Positions 35,688 to 44,542 of a stretch of 64,000 nucleotides of DNA are shown one piece after another. Every line of letters begins with the position of its first letter. The first letter of the stretch is position 1. The stretch is taken from NCBI GenBank assembly GCA_001771815.1, contig MEPU01000002.1, positions 62,001 through 126,000 on the forward strand. The letters run 5' to 3'. This stretch comes from Bdellovibrionales bacterium RIFCSPHIGHO2_01_FULL_40_29. Its GTDB lineage: Bacteria > Bdellovibrionota > Bdellovibrionia > Bdellovibrionales > Bdellovibrionaceae. The position numbers were made by a program, and so were the translations under genes. The notes under the pieces were generated by a model. The model searched no databases. It was not told the origin of the DNA and saw nothing but the letters and a program-made list of their open reading frames with translations.

Positions 35688-37280
35688 CTATAGTTTGTCG
35701 AATTTGCTTTTAAAAGCTGACGGCCAGGACTCAATCAACTCCAAAGCTTCATAATAGGATTCTGCAAAATAGGGTGACTGGAGATCTTTAAAAACGATCT
35801 TTTTGTCTCGGGGTAATCTCAGATGCTTTTTATTCAAAGCAAAATAGAATTTTTCACCCATAATCCCCCCTAAGATTTGGGATGCCATCGCAAAACTTTT
35901 TTGATTAAAAATCAAAGCCCGAGCCTGCCTCAGTAGTTTTACTTTTCGAGTCGAAATAAATTGCAATTCGATGAGCTTCTGATTCAGCGCCAATGACAGT
36001 GCTTCTTTCCCACGATCATCAAATTGTTCTTTCTGAAGAGCTGAGCGGATATCTTGCAACGTATCTGATTTTCTTTTGGGATTGGCAACCTTACTGCAAA
36101 GATAGGTAACCATTTCAAGCCAAATCAACTTGAGAAAATCTTTTCGCGGATCACTGATCGTTTTCAAAAAACCTTGTTGCTTAAAATAGATATACTGAGC
36201 CGCAACTTTCGAGACATGATTCAGTGATAACCGAGACAAATAAGCTATCTGCAATTCTGGAATATAAAAGGAATTGCCTTCTTTAGCACTCTCAAGAACT
36301 CGTTTCTTAATCACCAAGGGCAATTCTTCGACGCGATCAAAAAAAGACTCATCAACTGACGAATAGACAGAAAGCGAGCCTGTATCAACTTTAATTCCAA
36401 AGGAATCCGCCAGCAGCTGCACCGAGTGCGCAACACTATCGGTTAAGTCATGGTCAGCCCGCTTTATCCGCTTATCATATCCGCTTTCCAAATAAAGTAA
36501 GTAATCCTGCCATTTAACCCACGGAGGAAGAACATTCAAAGCCCACTGATCTTCAGAAAGTCGCACCACATCTGTTTGAAGTTCTTTACGCTCTTCCATA
36601 ATTCTAAAATAAATAACCTCTGGACTTTGAAAAACAGTGCATAAATTTTCACGAGGCAACACTTTTCGGATTTGTTTCGGTAAATGCATTGACGCTAAAT
36701 GAAGATCTCCATATTGAATAAAAATTTGACTCTTTTTAAATCGACTTCGAATGGACTTAATCACCTGAGCTGAGTATTTATCCCGCTCAGTCAAGGATTT
36801 CACCGTACTGCTCGCATTAATACCAAAGACTTGAATCTTATTTTGCTGAGCCCATTTAAACAAGGGACGGTAGTTTTCCCACGGGAAAGACCATTTCTTC
36901 TTCCATTGCACGCGACTTAAAAAATCTTTTTCAGAGAGTCTTCCTTGAAGAAACTGATCAATATAGATCTGATCCTCATCGGTCAAACATTCGACACACA
37001 AGATAAAATTGCCTGGAACTTTTCTCAAGAGCCTTAGTAATCCACGAGCTGATTGTTTTTGGGCATGAAAATCACCAACCAATACTATTCCAGCCTCTTT
37101 AATCCGATTCATTAATGGGCGTTTAGGTACGGCTGCACATTTAAGTCGGGAAAGCTCGCGTTCGTACTTTTGACGGTATGAGGCCAATTGAGAACTCTCA
37201 CGTCCCACAATGGCCTCTACCCGCTGTCGGGTTGCTAAGTAAAAATCTTTTCTAATTTGAGCTAAACGCGTCGAATCCAT
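35688..37280 (-). CDS. ChaN-like (haem-binding-uptake/EreA fold) protein with large C-terminal extension
   Basis: 530 residues, no signal peptide. Residues about 60-240 resemble the ChaN/Tiki-EreA fold: AGIVLVGDFHAQKQSARGLL with the family's histidine, FILCVECLTDEDQ with its glutamate, and a later IFIQYGDLHLASMHLP with another histidine. The remaining 290 residues are helical, charged and unrecognised. Members of this superfamily bind haem or act as metallohydrolases; the activity here is unknown. It is divergent from the VKOR-DsbA fusion gene 65 nt away. Confidence 0.6.
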   Translation of the reverse strand: MDSTRLAQIRKDFYLATRQRVEAIVGRESSQLASYRQKYERELSRLKCAAVPKRPLMNRIKEAGIVLVGDFHAQKQSARGLLRLLRKVPGNFILCVECLTDEDQIYIDQFLQGRLSEKDFLSRVQWKKKWSFPWENYRPLFKWAQQNKIQVFGINASSTVKSLTERDKYSAQVIKSIRSRFKKSQIFIQYGDLHLASMHLPKQIRKVLPRENLCTVFQSPEVIYFRIMEERKELQTDVVRLSEDQWALNVLPPWVKWQDYLLYLESGYDKRIKRADHDLTDSVAHSVQLLADSFGIKVDTGSLSVYSSVDESFFDRVEELPLVIKKRVLESAKEGNSFYIPELQIAYLSRLSLNHVSKVAAQYIYFKQQGFLKTISDPRKDFLKLIWLEMVTYLCSKVANPKRKSDTLQDIRSALQKEQFDDRGKEALSLALNQKLIELQFISTRKVKLLRQARALIFNQKSFAMASQILGGIMGEKFYFALNKKHLRLPRDKKIVFKDLQSPYFAESYYEALELIESWPSAFKSKFDKL

Positions 37281-37345
37281 AATTATTTATCCAGTTTATT
37301 AAAACAGTAGTTGATTTCAACACTGAAAAACAAAAAAATAAGCTT

Positions 37346-38509
37346 ATGAACAAAAAAACAAACTTATTCCTCATCAGTATCTTAATCACATTTGGTTTAT
37401 TTATTTACCTAATAATACATCATTACTCGGTGAAACTAGGCCTCTCGAGCTCGTCTCTCTGCACGATCAATGAAAAACTCAATTGCGATGCCGCGGCCAC
37501 CAGTTCATTTTCTGAGATCCTTGGAATCCCTGTCGCTCTATTAGGAGGCATTTTTAGCTTTCTTCTTTTTAGCTTTGTCTTGTTTCTTAAACTGGATTGG
37601 ATGGAACGGTCCGTTTATGCGCTCTATACCCTTCGATTCATGCTGGCAGTAGGGGCAGTCACGTCTCTGGTCATGGGAGTCATCTCTGTATTTATCATCA
37701 ATGTGGGTTGCCCGTTTTGCATGGGAACATATGTTTTTTCATTTCTGAATCTTTTCTTGGGCTGGAATCTTTTTAAATCTCAAGAAAAACTAAATGCACA
37801 AAATTATTTTTCTGAGTACCGCTCTCACCTTATTTTTCTAGTAGCTATCCCCATTTTAGCATGGACATTTTCAGCTATGATTCAACAAAAATTTGGATTA
37901 GATGAAGTGAAGCGATTGATTCCTGAAAAACTCATGCAATGGCAAAGCTCACCAGAACAGAGTTTTAGCCTAACCGATGGCTTAGTTCGCCAAGGTACGG
38001 AATCAAAAATAGTTCTTGTCGAATTTGCAGATTTTAAATGTTCGCATTGCAAAACCGCATCAAAAACTATTGAATTATTTTTACAGGGCAACCCCCAAGT
38101 GACTTTTATATACAAGCCCTGGCCACTGGATGGAACCTGCAATAAAACCATTCCCAGCAAAGGCGATGGCTCACGATGCACGTTGGCTGCATGGGCTCTC
38201 TGTGCTGAAAAAACTCAAAAACGAGGTTGGGATGTTCATCATTGGATTTTTTCAAAACAAAACGAACTCAATGAAGTCAGTGATCTTAAACCCTTCTTAG
38301 TTGAACTTGAGCAAGATTTAGGAATTGATACAGCAGCTATTAGCCAATGCGCAGATACCAGCGAGACATATGATATTATTGCAAGGACTTCTGATGAGGG
38401 CGCAAGAGCCCAAGTTCAAGGCACTCCAACAATTTATATGAATGGCAAGAAACTGGCTTATGGACAATTCCTAGATGTCTTAAAAGCTGCTGCCGCTGAA
38501 ATAAAATAA
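37346..38509 (+). CDS. VKOR-DsbA fusion, disulfide-bond generating membrane protein
   Basis: 387 residues. The N-terminal vitamin-K-epoxide-reductase-like domain has about five membrane segments, the paired cysteines in SLCTINEKLNCDAAATSS and the active-site CPFC in INVGCPFCMGT. A C-terminal thioredoxin-fold DsbA-like domain (from about residue 215) has the active-site CSHC in EFADFKCSHCKTA, an extra cysteine pair (GTCNKTIPSKGDGSRC) and the cis-proline in VQGTPTIYM. Such fusions oxidise exported cysteines and pass electrons to quinones. It may replace DsbA/DsbB for the cysteine-rich exported proteins encoded nearby; that link is inference. Confidence 0.88.
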   Translation: MNKKTNLFLISILITFGLFIYLIIHHYSVKLGLSSSSLCTINEKLNCDAAATSSFSEILGIPVALLGGIFSFLLFSFVLFLKLDWMERSVYALYTLRFMLAVGAVTSLVMGVISVFIINVGCPFCMGTYVFSFLNLFLGWNLFKSQEKLNAQNYFSEYRSHLIFLVAIPILAWTFSAMIQQKFGLDEVKRLIPEKLMQWQSSPEQSFSLTDGLVRQGTESKIVLVEFADFKCSHCKTASKTIELFLQGNPQVTFIYKPWPLDGTCNKTIPSKGDGSRCTLAAWALCAEKTQKRGWDVHHWIFSKQNELNEVSDLKPFLVELEQDLGIDTAAISQCADTSETYDIIARTSDEGARAQVQGTPTIYMNGKKLAYGQFLDVLKAAAAEIK

Positions 38510-38516
38510 ACCTCAA

Positions 38517-39068
38517 TCAAAACAAGATCTTAAATATCCAATTTAATGTTTTTTCAAGGGCTTCATCAGCCACCACAACGGTGGCTCGACCCAACCCGTT
38601 GAAAATTTCGATGGCTACTCCAGAAATAAATAGCGTCAATGCTGAAAGCCAAAAAGCATTAACCAAAATGCGGGTGGATTTCACGTCATTTAATCGCAAC
38701 TCCTCAAGACAACTCTCTATTTTTTTTAAAATAAGCTTAAGCTCTTTAAAGTGCTCTTTGAATTTATCCTTTAATTCCTGTTGCTTTGTTCGCGTTAACG
38801 CATTAATTCCTGGAAAATTTCGCTTAGTCCGAATGGCATAAATCAAGTCAATCGTATGCAATGTATACCGCTCCACTTTATTTTTAAAATTAGGATAGTT
38901 GGAATCCGACTCTAAAAACTCCCTTAGGGTTTTTATCGCACGCTCATACTCTTCATTAATCACAAAGGATAAAATATTGTACCGCAAGGTATCAGGTCGT
39001 CCCAAATCACTCACATCAAGATCGTTGTCCCGGCGAGGGTAAAATGATTTTTGCTCTGCTGCAGCCAT
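38517..39068 (-). CDS. Hypothetical protein with C-terminal membrane segment
   Basis: 183 residues. The N-terminal half is helical and charged (RYNILSFVINEEYERAIKTLREFLESDSNYPNF), a possible single TPR-like unit. A lysine-rich helix follows (KQQELKDKFKEHFKELKLILKK), then a hydrophobic segment near residue 140 (ILVNAFWLSALTLFISGVAI) and a short amphipathic tail. It is probably a tail-anchored inner-membrane protein facing the cytoplasm. No family recognised. Convergent with the VKOR-DsbA gene and divergent from the coiled-coil protein gene. Confidence 0.6.
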   Translation of the reverse strand: MAAAEQKSFYPRRDNDLDVSDLGRPDTLRYNILSFVINEEYERAIKTLREFLESDSNYPNFKNKVERYTLHTIDLIYAIRTKRNFPGINALTRTKQQELKDKFKEHFKELKLILKKIESCLEELRLNDVKSTRILVNAFWLSALTLFISGVAIEIFNGLGRATVVVADEALEKTLNWIFKILF

Positions 39069-39190
39069 GCCACTCTATCGGCAGATTCTTGATTTTACTA
39101 AAACCAAAACCTTGGTCTAGTTTTTGAGTTATCCAGCTCAGGACTGGACTTTTTATGGCAAAATAAGACCAGTTTCTTCAGGAGGAAGTT

Positions 39191-40216
39191 ATGGATTTTG
39201 AAATTGGACATTTAGATATGATTCAGTCAGAGCAGAATGCTCACAACCCACAAGCTCCCCAGCATCAGAATTTGAGCTCTTCATCGCTCATCCTCAATGA
39301 ACTACAAAAAGAAACAGAAGAGCTTCAAAACAAATTAAAACTCAATAATCGCCGTCTACTTTTATTTGAAACCGAGAATTCAAAACTCATCGAAGAAAAG
39401 AATAAACTCTTTTTTGAAATGCAGAATTTGGCTGAAAAAAATCATCTCTTTATTGAAAAATTAGCCTCTCTTGAAAATGAGAATACTGAACTTCAGGCTG
39501 AAACCAACTTATTGCGAGAAAAAAATCAATCCTTCTTGCTTATCAACCAAACTCAACTTTCCGAGCTGAAGCGCTTCACTAAATTTCATCTTAAAATTCA
39601 AAATGTGATTAAACCCTATATTCAACAACTTAAGCAAACCGTCAGCACCTTAAAAGCTGACCTCATACGATCTGAAAAATTGAGCCAACAGCTTTTTAGC
39701 CACAAATCCGAACTCGAACAGAAAATAGCAGATCAAACTTCACTTTACACTCAGAAACTGACCTCATTTGAAATCGATAAGAATCAAATTATTTCTACCT
39801 ATGAGGAACAAATTCATTCTTTCTCAAAAGAGATTATCCATCTCGAGCACAAGAATGAAGATTTGGCCAAAGAGGTGGCGCGTTTGAAAAAAGCGGTTGA
39901 ATTTAAGAACTATTTTGAAAATGAATTGATTAAATTCAAACGAATTCACGAAGACGATCAGCGTGAAATTTTAAATTTTAAAGATAAGCTCAATTCTGTG
40001 GAAGTGCGTCTTATTCAAAGCGAACAATTGGCCAGTACATCTGTTGAAAAGTTAAAAAGCACCGAGAATCAACTGATGAATTCGGAACAGCTTCTCGAGA
40101 CAACACGTCATCAGCTTGCAAAACAAATAGATCATGCCAATCTTTTGAATGAACGATTGGCACGATTAGAAAAATTGAATTTAAATCTTAGCCAACAAAT
40201 GCATCAGACGACTTAA
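39191..40216 (+). CDS. Long coiled-coil protein
   Basis: 341 residues, nearly all predicted coiled coil from about residue 35 to the end: heptads rich in Leu, Glu, Lys, Gln and Asn (ELQKETEELQNKLKLNN, NLAEKNHLFIEKLASLENEN). No signal peptide, membrane segment or catalytic motif. AGGAGG is well placed 6 nt before the ATG, so expression is probably strong. Similar proteins act as cytoskeletal or scaffold elements, but nothing here decides that. The 3' end overlaps the convergent STAS gene by 29 nt. Confidence 0.65.
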   Translation: MDFEIGHLDMIQSEQNAHNPQAPQHQNLSSSSLILNELQKETEELQNKLKLNNRRLLLFETENSKLIEEKNKLFFEMQNLAEKNHLFIEKLASLENENTELQAETNLLREKNQSFLLINQTQLSELKRFTKFHLKIQNVIKPYIQQLKQTVSTLKADLIRSEKLSQQLFSHKSELEQKIADQTSLYTQKLTSFEIDKNQIISTYEEQIHSFSKEIIHLEHKNEDLAKEVARLKKAVEFKNYFENELIKFKRIHEDDQREILNFKDKLNSVEVRLIQSEQLASTSVEKLKSTENQLMNSEQLLETTRHQLAKQIDHANLLNERLARLEKLNLNLSQQMHQTT

Positions 40217-40511
40217 TAGCTTCTGAAAGTGTATTGAAAATACGGATATCAATCCCCTTCAGCGTAAGCAATTTGTAAAAATCGGGTGTCAATCCGACGA
40301 CCCGCGCATCTGAAATAACTTTGATGGACTCAAAGAATGTTGTGATATTTGCAGATGCTGTAAAATGAAGTGATTCGAGGCAAAATACGACTTTTTTATT
40401 CTTCAGTTCCCGCTCACAGACATCGCGAAAGGGCTTATTCTGCTCAGGCTGAATTCGGCCTTTAATTTCAACAACTGTTAAGTCTCCAACTTCATAGTAG
40501 CGTGCTTGCAT
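40188..40511 (-). CDS. STAS-domain protein (anti-sigma-factor-antagonist-like)
   Basis: 107 residues. The pattern DLTVVEIKGRIQPEQNKPFRDV, then KVVFCLESLHFTASANITTFFESI, fits the beta-alpha order of STAS domains. The phosphorylatable serine, normally in a D-S-S-G-x motif, is replaced by the FTASAN segment, so regulation may differ. No anti-sigma kinase is nearby. ATG 40511 has GAGG about 5 nt upstream; a GTG at 40517 is the alternative. Its end overlaps the coiled-coil gene by 29 nt. Confidence 0.65.
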   Translation of the reverse strand: MQARYYEVGDLTVVEIKGRIQPEQNKPFRDVCERELKNKKVVFCLESLHFTASANITTFFESIKVISDARVVGLTPDFYKLLTLKGIDIRIFNTLSEAIKSSDAFVG

Positions 40512-40606
40512 AGTCACCTCTTATAGAATTCCTATCGGATGTCTTCAAAAAAAATGTACCGGGCCAAGGTCTCGAGTGGTGACTTTAAACAAAGAGCTGC
40601 TACACT

Positions 40607-42994
40607 TTGAGCGTGATTCAGTATGGTTTTGCCCGATATTTTTTACTCATCGCCATTCTCTTGCTCTGTGCAAGACCACTCTTTGCGCAAACAAACTCGA
40701 CCTTGGCCGCCTCAGCAAAGATTCAGGGTTTTTCTATTTCTGCACAAAATTTGGTTCGAGATATCGAAGGCGGTAAAGTTTTTATCGACGGAAATGTCAA
40801 AATTATTTATCAAAACCAATTTATTGAAGCCGACAGTGTTGTTCTGGATTTGATTCAAAAACAAGCTTTTTTAAAAGGCAAAGTTAAAGTTCAAACTCCT
40901 CAGTATCAAATAGGTGGACACCAAATCCAGCTTGATTATGAAAGCGCACAAGGCTTGATTTACGAAGGGTATGTTCAATCGAATAATGTTCGTTTTCAAG
41001 GTCACTTAATTGAAAAAATTTCGGACACAGAGTTCGATGTGGCCGATGCCGATTACACCACCTGTTCCAACTGTCCCCCGACATGGAGCTTTCAGGCTTC
41101 AAAAATTAAAGCTGAGTTGGGGGGGTACGCCTACTTAAAAAGTACTTTTTTTAAAGTCGGCAAAGTTCCTATCTTTTGGCTCCCCTATTTGGCCGTACCC
41201 CTTAAATCAGATCGACAAACAGGATTGCTGCCTCCAAAAATTGGCTATATCCCCGAGCGCGGACTTGTTGTTTCAGAAAGCTTATTCTGGGCCCCCTCTC
41301 GATCTCATGATATGACCTTCACTCTCAAAAACTATGAACTCGGCGGCCTTAAACCGCTTGTTGAATACCGTTACAACATTGCCAAAGGCTCTCATGGTAT
41401 TATGAATGCCTCTTATTTACGAGACAGTGTTTTTGCTTCGGATGAGCGCTATTATCGTTATCGCCCCGATCAAAAAGATGTGCGTATTCACAGGTGGTCT
41501 TTCAAGTCTTCAAATCAACACCGCATCGACGATGATACGATCTTTCGCCTTCAAACCTCATTGGTAAATGATCTGCAATATCCAAAAGATTTCTATGATG
41601 AGTTTATTAATTATTCAGATCCAGCACTTGAAAATCGCCTGAGTCTATCAAAACAATTCACACACTCTGTGACAACATTGGATGCCTCTTACTACCGAAA
41701 TTTATTAAGCGCTGATCCCTTATCCGAAAATAGAGACGCCGTTCATCGAGCTCCTGAATTGCGATTTGACTCATCACTTTACCAACTGAACACACTGCCA
41801 TTATTCATTAAATTTGAATCTGCATTCACACAGTTTGTCCGAGACAATCCCTATGACGACATGTCTGTTTCTGGTGGTCAAAATTATGTCACAAATAATA
41901 AAAATGATCCTCGGTGTGACAATAAAAAAGATCCTGATTGCTTTCCGATCTATGATCAGTCCTACGATCCTGCAACGGACCAAATACGAAGCGGCCAGCG
42001 TGCCAACGCCAAACTGACTTTAGTGACCAGTACATTTAATCTTGGAGAGTTTGCCAATATTTCACCCGCCATTAGCTTGAACGAAACGCAGTACTTTTTC
42101 CCCGTGGGTGAACAGCGATTCAATGCCCGGCATTTTACCCAATTTGAACTCAACTCTCGAACAAAATTTTTTCGTATCTATGACAAAGATTTCAATCAAA
42201 CTAAAGTCAAATACAAGCACGAAGTCATTCCTGAAATTCAATACCGCGTGATCCCGTGGATTGAACAAGAGAATCATGCTTTTTTTGGAAATCTTTCTGT
42301 GAATGATGATCCCTACACTTCTAAAGATCTTATTCTTTCTAGTAATGATTTGAACTCGACACGTGGATTGCAATTTGATTTTGATGATCGCGTTTATGAT
42401 CGCAATGTGATTTCACTATCAGTCCTTAACCGGGTGATACGAAAAAAAATGGCAGATAACTCGTATAAGACATTGCTGACCTTCCGTCTGTCACAGTCTT
42501 ACGATCTATTCCAAGCCCAATACGGTCTCAAAACAGATCAACCTCTTTCAAATGTTTCAGCAAATATGGAATTAAATCTTGATCAATTTCAAAGTAGTTC
42601 TCAGGTCAGCTACAGCCCGTATCAGTACGCTACAAATTCAACCACAACGCTGAGCTACCTCAATGACAAACAACAGTATTTTAAAATTGGACTTACCAGC
42701 AATCGAATCGAAGTCAAACAAGACGATATCTCGTTTGCGATTGGTTTTGTGAGTCCGTATATCAATGTATTAACAGGAATTGTTTTTGATGCCAGCGCTG
42801 ATCGTGATAGTGCCAAGCGCCTTAAGCGAACATCCTTGATCACTCAGCTCAAACCACCTGGCGAGTGCTGGGCAGTTAATTTTTATTATGATCAAAAAGA
42901 AGCTACAGAGGGACAATGGAATTTTACATTTGATTTTTCCTATGATGGACGACCGACCAAAGTGATCCCACCCGCCGAATTAAAAATTAATTGA
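40607..42994 (+). CDS. lptD: LPS-assembly protein LptD
   Basis: 795 residues, an outer-membrane beta-barrel that inserts lipopolysaccharide. A signal peptide (ARYFLLIAILLLCARPLFAQ) is followed by an OstA/LptA-like jellyroll (about 35-140; GKVFIDGNVKIIYQNQFIEADSVVLD) and the barrel (IFWLPYLAVPLKSDRQTGLLPPKIGY, a strongly conserved LptD segment). Cysteines are CSNC near residue 150, two in a loop near 440, and one in PPGECWAVNF near the C-terminus; E. coli LptD has a CC pair there. The start is TTG 40607 or GTG 40613; both are non-ATG. The STAS gene is divergent. Confidence 0.9.
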   Translation: MSVIQYGFARYFLLIAILLLCARPLFAQTNSTLAASAKIQGFSISAQNLVRDIEGGKVFIDGNVKIIYQNQFIEADSVVLDLIQKQAFLKGKVKVQTPQYQIGGHQIQLDYESAQGLIYEGYVQSNNVRFQGHLIEKISDTEFDVADADYTTCSNCPPTWSFQASKIKAELGGYAYLKSTFFKVGKVPIFWLPYLAVPLKSDRQTGLLPPKIGYIPERGLVVSESLFWAPSRSHDMTFTLKNYELGGLKPLVEYRYNIAKGSHGIMNASYLRDSVFASDERYYRYRPDQKDVRIHRWSFKSSNQHRIDDDTIFRLQTSLVNDLQYPKDFYDEFINYSDPALENRLSLSKQFTHSVTTLDASYYRNLLSADPLSENRDAVHRAPELRFDSSLYQLNTLPLFIKFESAFTQFVRDNPYDDMSVSGGQNYVTNNKNDPRCDNKKDPDCFPIYDQSYDPATDQIRSGQRANAKLTLVTSTFNLGEFANISPAISLNETQYFFPVGEQRFNARHFTQFELNSRTKFFRIYDKDFNQTKVKYKHEVIPEIQYRVIPWIEQENHAFFGNLSVNDDPYTSKDLILSSNDLNSTRGLQFDFDDRVYDRNVISLSVLNRVIRKKMADNSYKTLLTFRLSQSYDLFQAQYGLKTDQPLSNVSANMELNLDQFQSSSQVSYSPYQYATNSTTTLSYLNDKQQYFKIGLTSNRIEVKQDDISFAIGFVSPYINVLTGIVFDASADRDSAKRLKRTSLITQLKPPGECWAVNFYYDQKEATEGQWNFTFDFSYDGRPTKVIPPAELKIN

Positions 42995-42995
42995 T

Positions 42996-43436
42996 TTAAA
43001 TCCTGACAAAAGAAACTCGATTCTGATCATCCACCCAGCAAACTGCTGCACAAAACGAGTACATCTTTAAATTGACAGACAAAAAAAATAAATTTTTCTT
43101 CAATGCTTGGACTTGAAGATGCCCAATACGCTCAAAGGCCCGCCACGGGTCATCCAGGCGCTTTACTTCAATCAACATCACATCATGACCTTTTGAGAAA
43201 ATAAGATCAATTTCAGCGATTGTTGTGCGCACCCGCTGACATTCAAGCACCCAGTTGCGCTGCCGCAATAACCGAATAACAGCAACCTCAGCGCGATATC
43301 CATCATTTAAATTTTTGTTTTTAAATTGATTTACTTTAAAATGATCAGCAGTACTCGCGAACTCCTGCGAAGGTTTGACGATGCCACTCTGAAGGACCAA
43401 ATTTTTGAATTTGGTCGCGGTGAAATTGCGTGGCAT
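42996..43436 (-). CDS. UPF0102/YraN-type endonuclease-fold protein
   Basis: About 146 residues. DGYRAEVAVIRLLRQRNWVLEC, then TTIAEIDLIFSKGHDVMLIEVKRLDD, matches UPF0102, whose core resembles Holliday-junction resolvases; the usual GEID is AEID here. Its position after rnhB is common for this family. The start is doubtful: the recognisable domain begins downstream of the rnhB stop (43345), but no ATG, GTG or TTG lies in frame there, so the start must be inside rnhB (ATG 43436 or 43460, or a TTG). This gives an overlap of about 90-115 nt. Confidence 0.7.
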   Translation of the reverse strand: MPRNFTATKFKNLVLQSGIVKPSQEFASTADHFKVNQFKNKNLNDGYRAEVAVIRLLRQRNWVLECQRVRTTIAEIDLIFSKGHDVMLIEVKRLDDPWRAFERIGHLQVQALKKNLFFLSVNLKMYSFCAAVCWVDDQNRVSFVRI

Positions 43437-43965
43437 AGCCTTTATGTCTTTCAAATCCATAATTCACAAACTGCGCAGCGAGATCCGTCATGAATTGATC
43501 GCGCGCCACCTTTGCAACAAGAGATGCTGCAGAAATCAGTCTAACCTTATCGTCACCCTCAATGATGGCCAGCTGGTTGTACCTGTCAAACTTCGGAATT
43601 TTATCACGTCCATCAATAAGCAACGTTGCATTTTTTAAATCCACTTGCTCTGCCAATTGCTCAACTGCACGTCTCATCGCTATAAATGTGGCTTGTAGAA
43701 TATTGAACTGATCGATTTCATCAACCGTGGCAATACCAATAGCTGTATGATGATTTCTTTGAACACTTTCAGAAAGCTTTCTTCGCGTGATTTCGTCTAC
43801 GGCTTTCGAATCTTTATATTTTTTAATATCAATTTCTGACTTGAAACAAACGGCGGCTGCATAAACTGGTCCTGCCAAACAACCGCGACCGACCTCATCG
43901 ATTCCGACGAGGGGTGCTGGCAGAGATTTTAAATAGTGATTGAGTTTGGCTTTTGATAACTTCAT
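43345..43965 (-). CDS. rnhB: Ribonuclease HII
   Basis: 206 residues. Removes ribonucleotides from DNA and RNA-DNA hybrids. The motif VGIDEVGRGCLAGPVYAAAV carries the D-E-G catalytic start, ATLLIDGRDKIP the central aspartate, and AASLVAKVARDQFM the last conserved stretch. Length is normal. It lies between rplS and the YraN-like gene in the translation and export cluster, 57 nt after rplS with a hairpin in between. Confidence 0.95.
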   Translation of the reverse strand: MKLSKAKLNHYLKSLPAPLVGIDEVGRGCLAGPVYAAAVCFKSEIDIKKYKDSKAVDEITRRKLSESVQRNHHTAIGIATVDEIDQFNILQATFIAMRRAVEQLAEQVDLKNATLLIDGRDKIPKFDRYNQLAIIEGDDKVRLISAASLVAKVARDQFMTDLAAQFVNYGFERHKGYATQFHRDQIQKFGPSEWHRQTFAGVREYC

Positions 43966-43974
43966 TTAACTAAA

Positions 43975-44005
43975 TTAGAAGCCAGATATATAATCTAGCT
44001 TCTAA
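43975..44005 (-). terminator. Hairpin between rplS and rnhB
   Basis: On the minus strand TTAGAAGCTAGAT pairs with ATCTGGCTTCTAA (13 bp, one G-U pair) around a 5-nt loop. The following tract TTTAGTT is U-rich but not a clean run, so this is a weak terminator or a processing site that could set rplS apart from rnhB. Confidence 0.45.
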
Positions 44006-44022
44006 CCAAGAACAGGTGAAAT

Positions 44023-44502
44023 TTACTTAGCTTTTGCTTCAGCAGCAGCTGCAGCCTTAGCCGCAATCGTTGATTTGGCTTCCATGTTTACTAATTCAGA
44101 CTCAATACGAGCTGCACGACCATCTAAACCACGTAAATAGTAAAGCTTAGCACGACGAACACGACCTTGGCTGACAAGTTCTACTGATTCAACAGCAGGA
44201 GAATTAAATGGGAATGTACGCTCAACACCAACACCCGCAGAAATTTTACGAACTGTAAAAGTCTTGTGAGCATGACCTTGAATTTTTGTAACAACGCCTT
44301 TGTAAACCTGAACGCGTTCTTTCTCACCCTCGATAACTTTAACATAAACGTTAACGGTGTCGCCCGAAGAAAATCCTGAAATTTTAGGGTTGGTTTTTTT
44401 CTGAGTAACGCGTTTAACCAAGTTTGTTTCAATATGAGCTTTTGTTTTAGCCTTTACGACTTTTTTTGAAGATGTTTTTACTGCTGTTTTTGCCTTAGCC
44501 AT
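44023..44502 (-). CDS. rplS: 50S ribosomal protein L19, extended
   Basis: 159 residues against about 115 in most bacteria. The core ([32 protein letters not shown] through [21 protein letters not shown]) is standard L19, which sits at the 30S-50S interface. The extra residues are a Lys/Ala/Thr-rich N-terminus of about 25-30 and an Ala-rich C-terminal helix ([13 protein letters not shown]). It is part of the rpsP-rimM-trmD-rplS cluster, with one extra methyltransferase gene between trmD and rplS. Confidence 0.95.
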   Translation of the reverse strand: MAKAKTAVKTSSKKVVKAKTKAHIETNLVKRVTQKKTNPKISGFSSGDTVNVYVKVIEGEKERVQVYKGVVTKIQGHAHKTFTVRKISAGVGVERTFPFNSPAVESVELVSQGRVRRAKLYYLRGLDGRAARIESELVNMEAKSTIAAKAAAAAEAKAK

Positions 44503-44542
44503 GTTCTATCCTTGTTTTAAACGTTTTCAGAAGAGTAATGAG

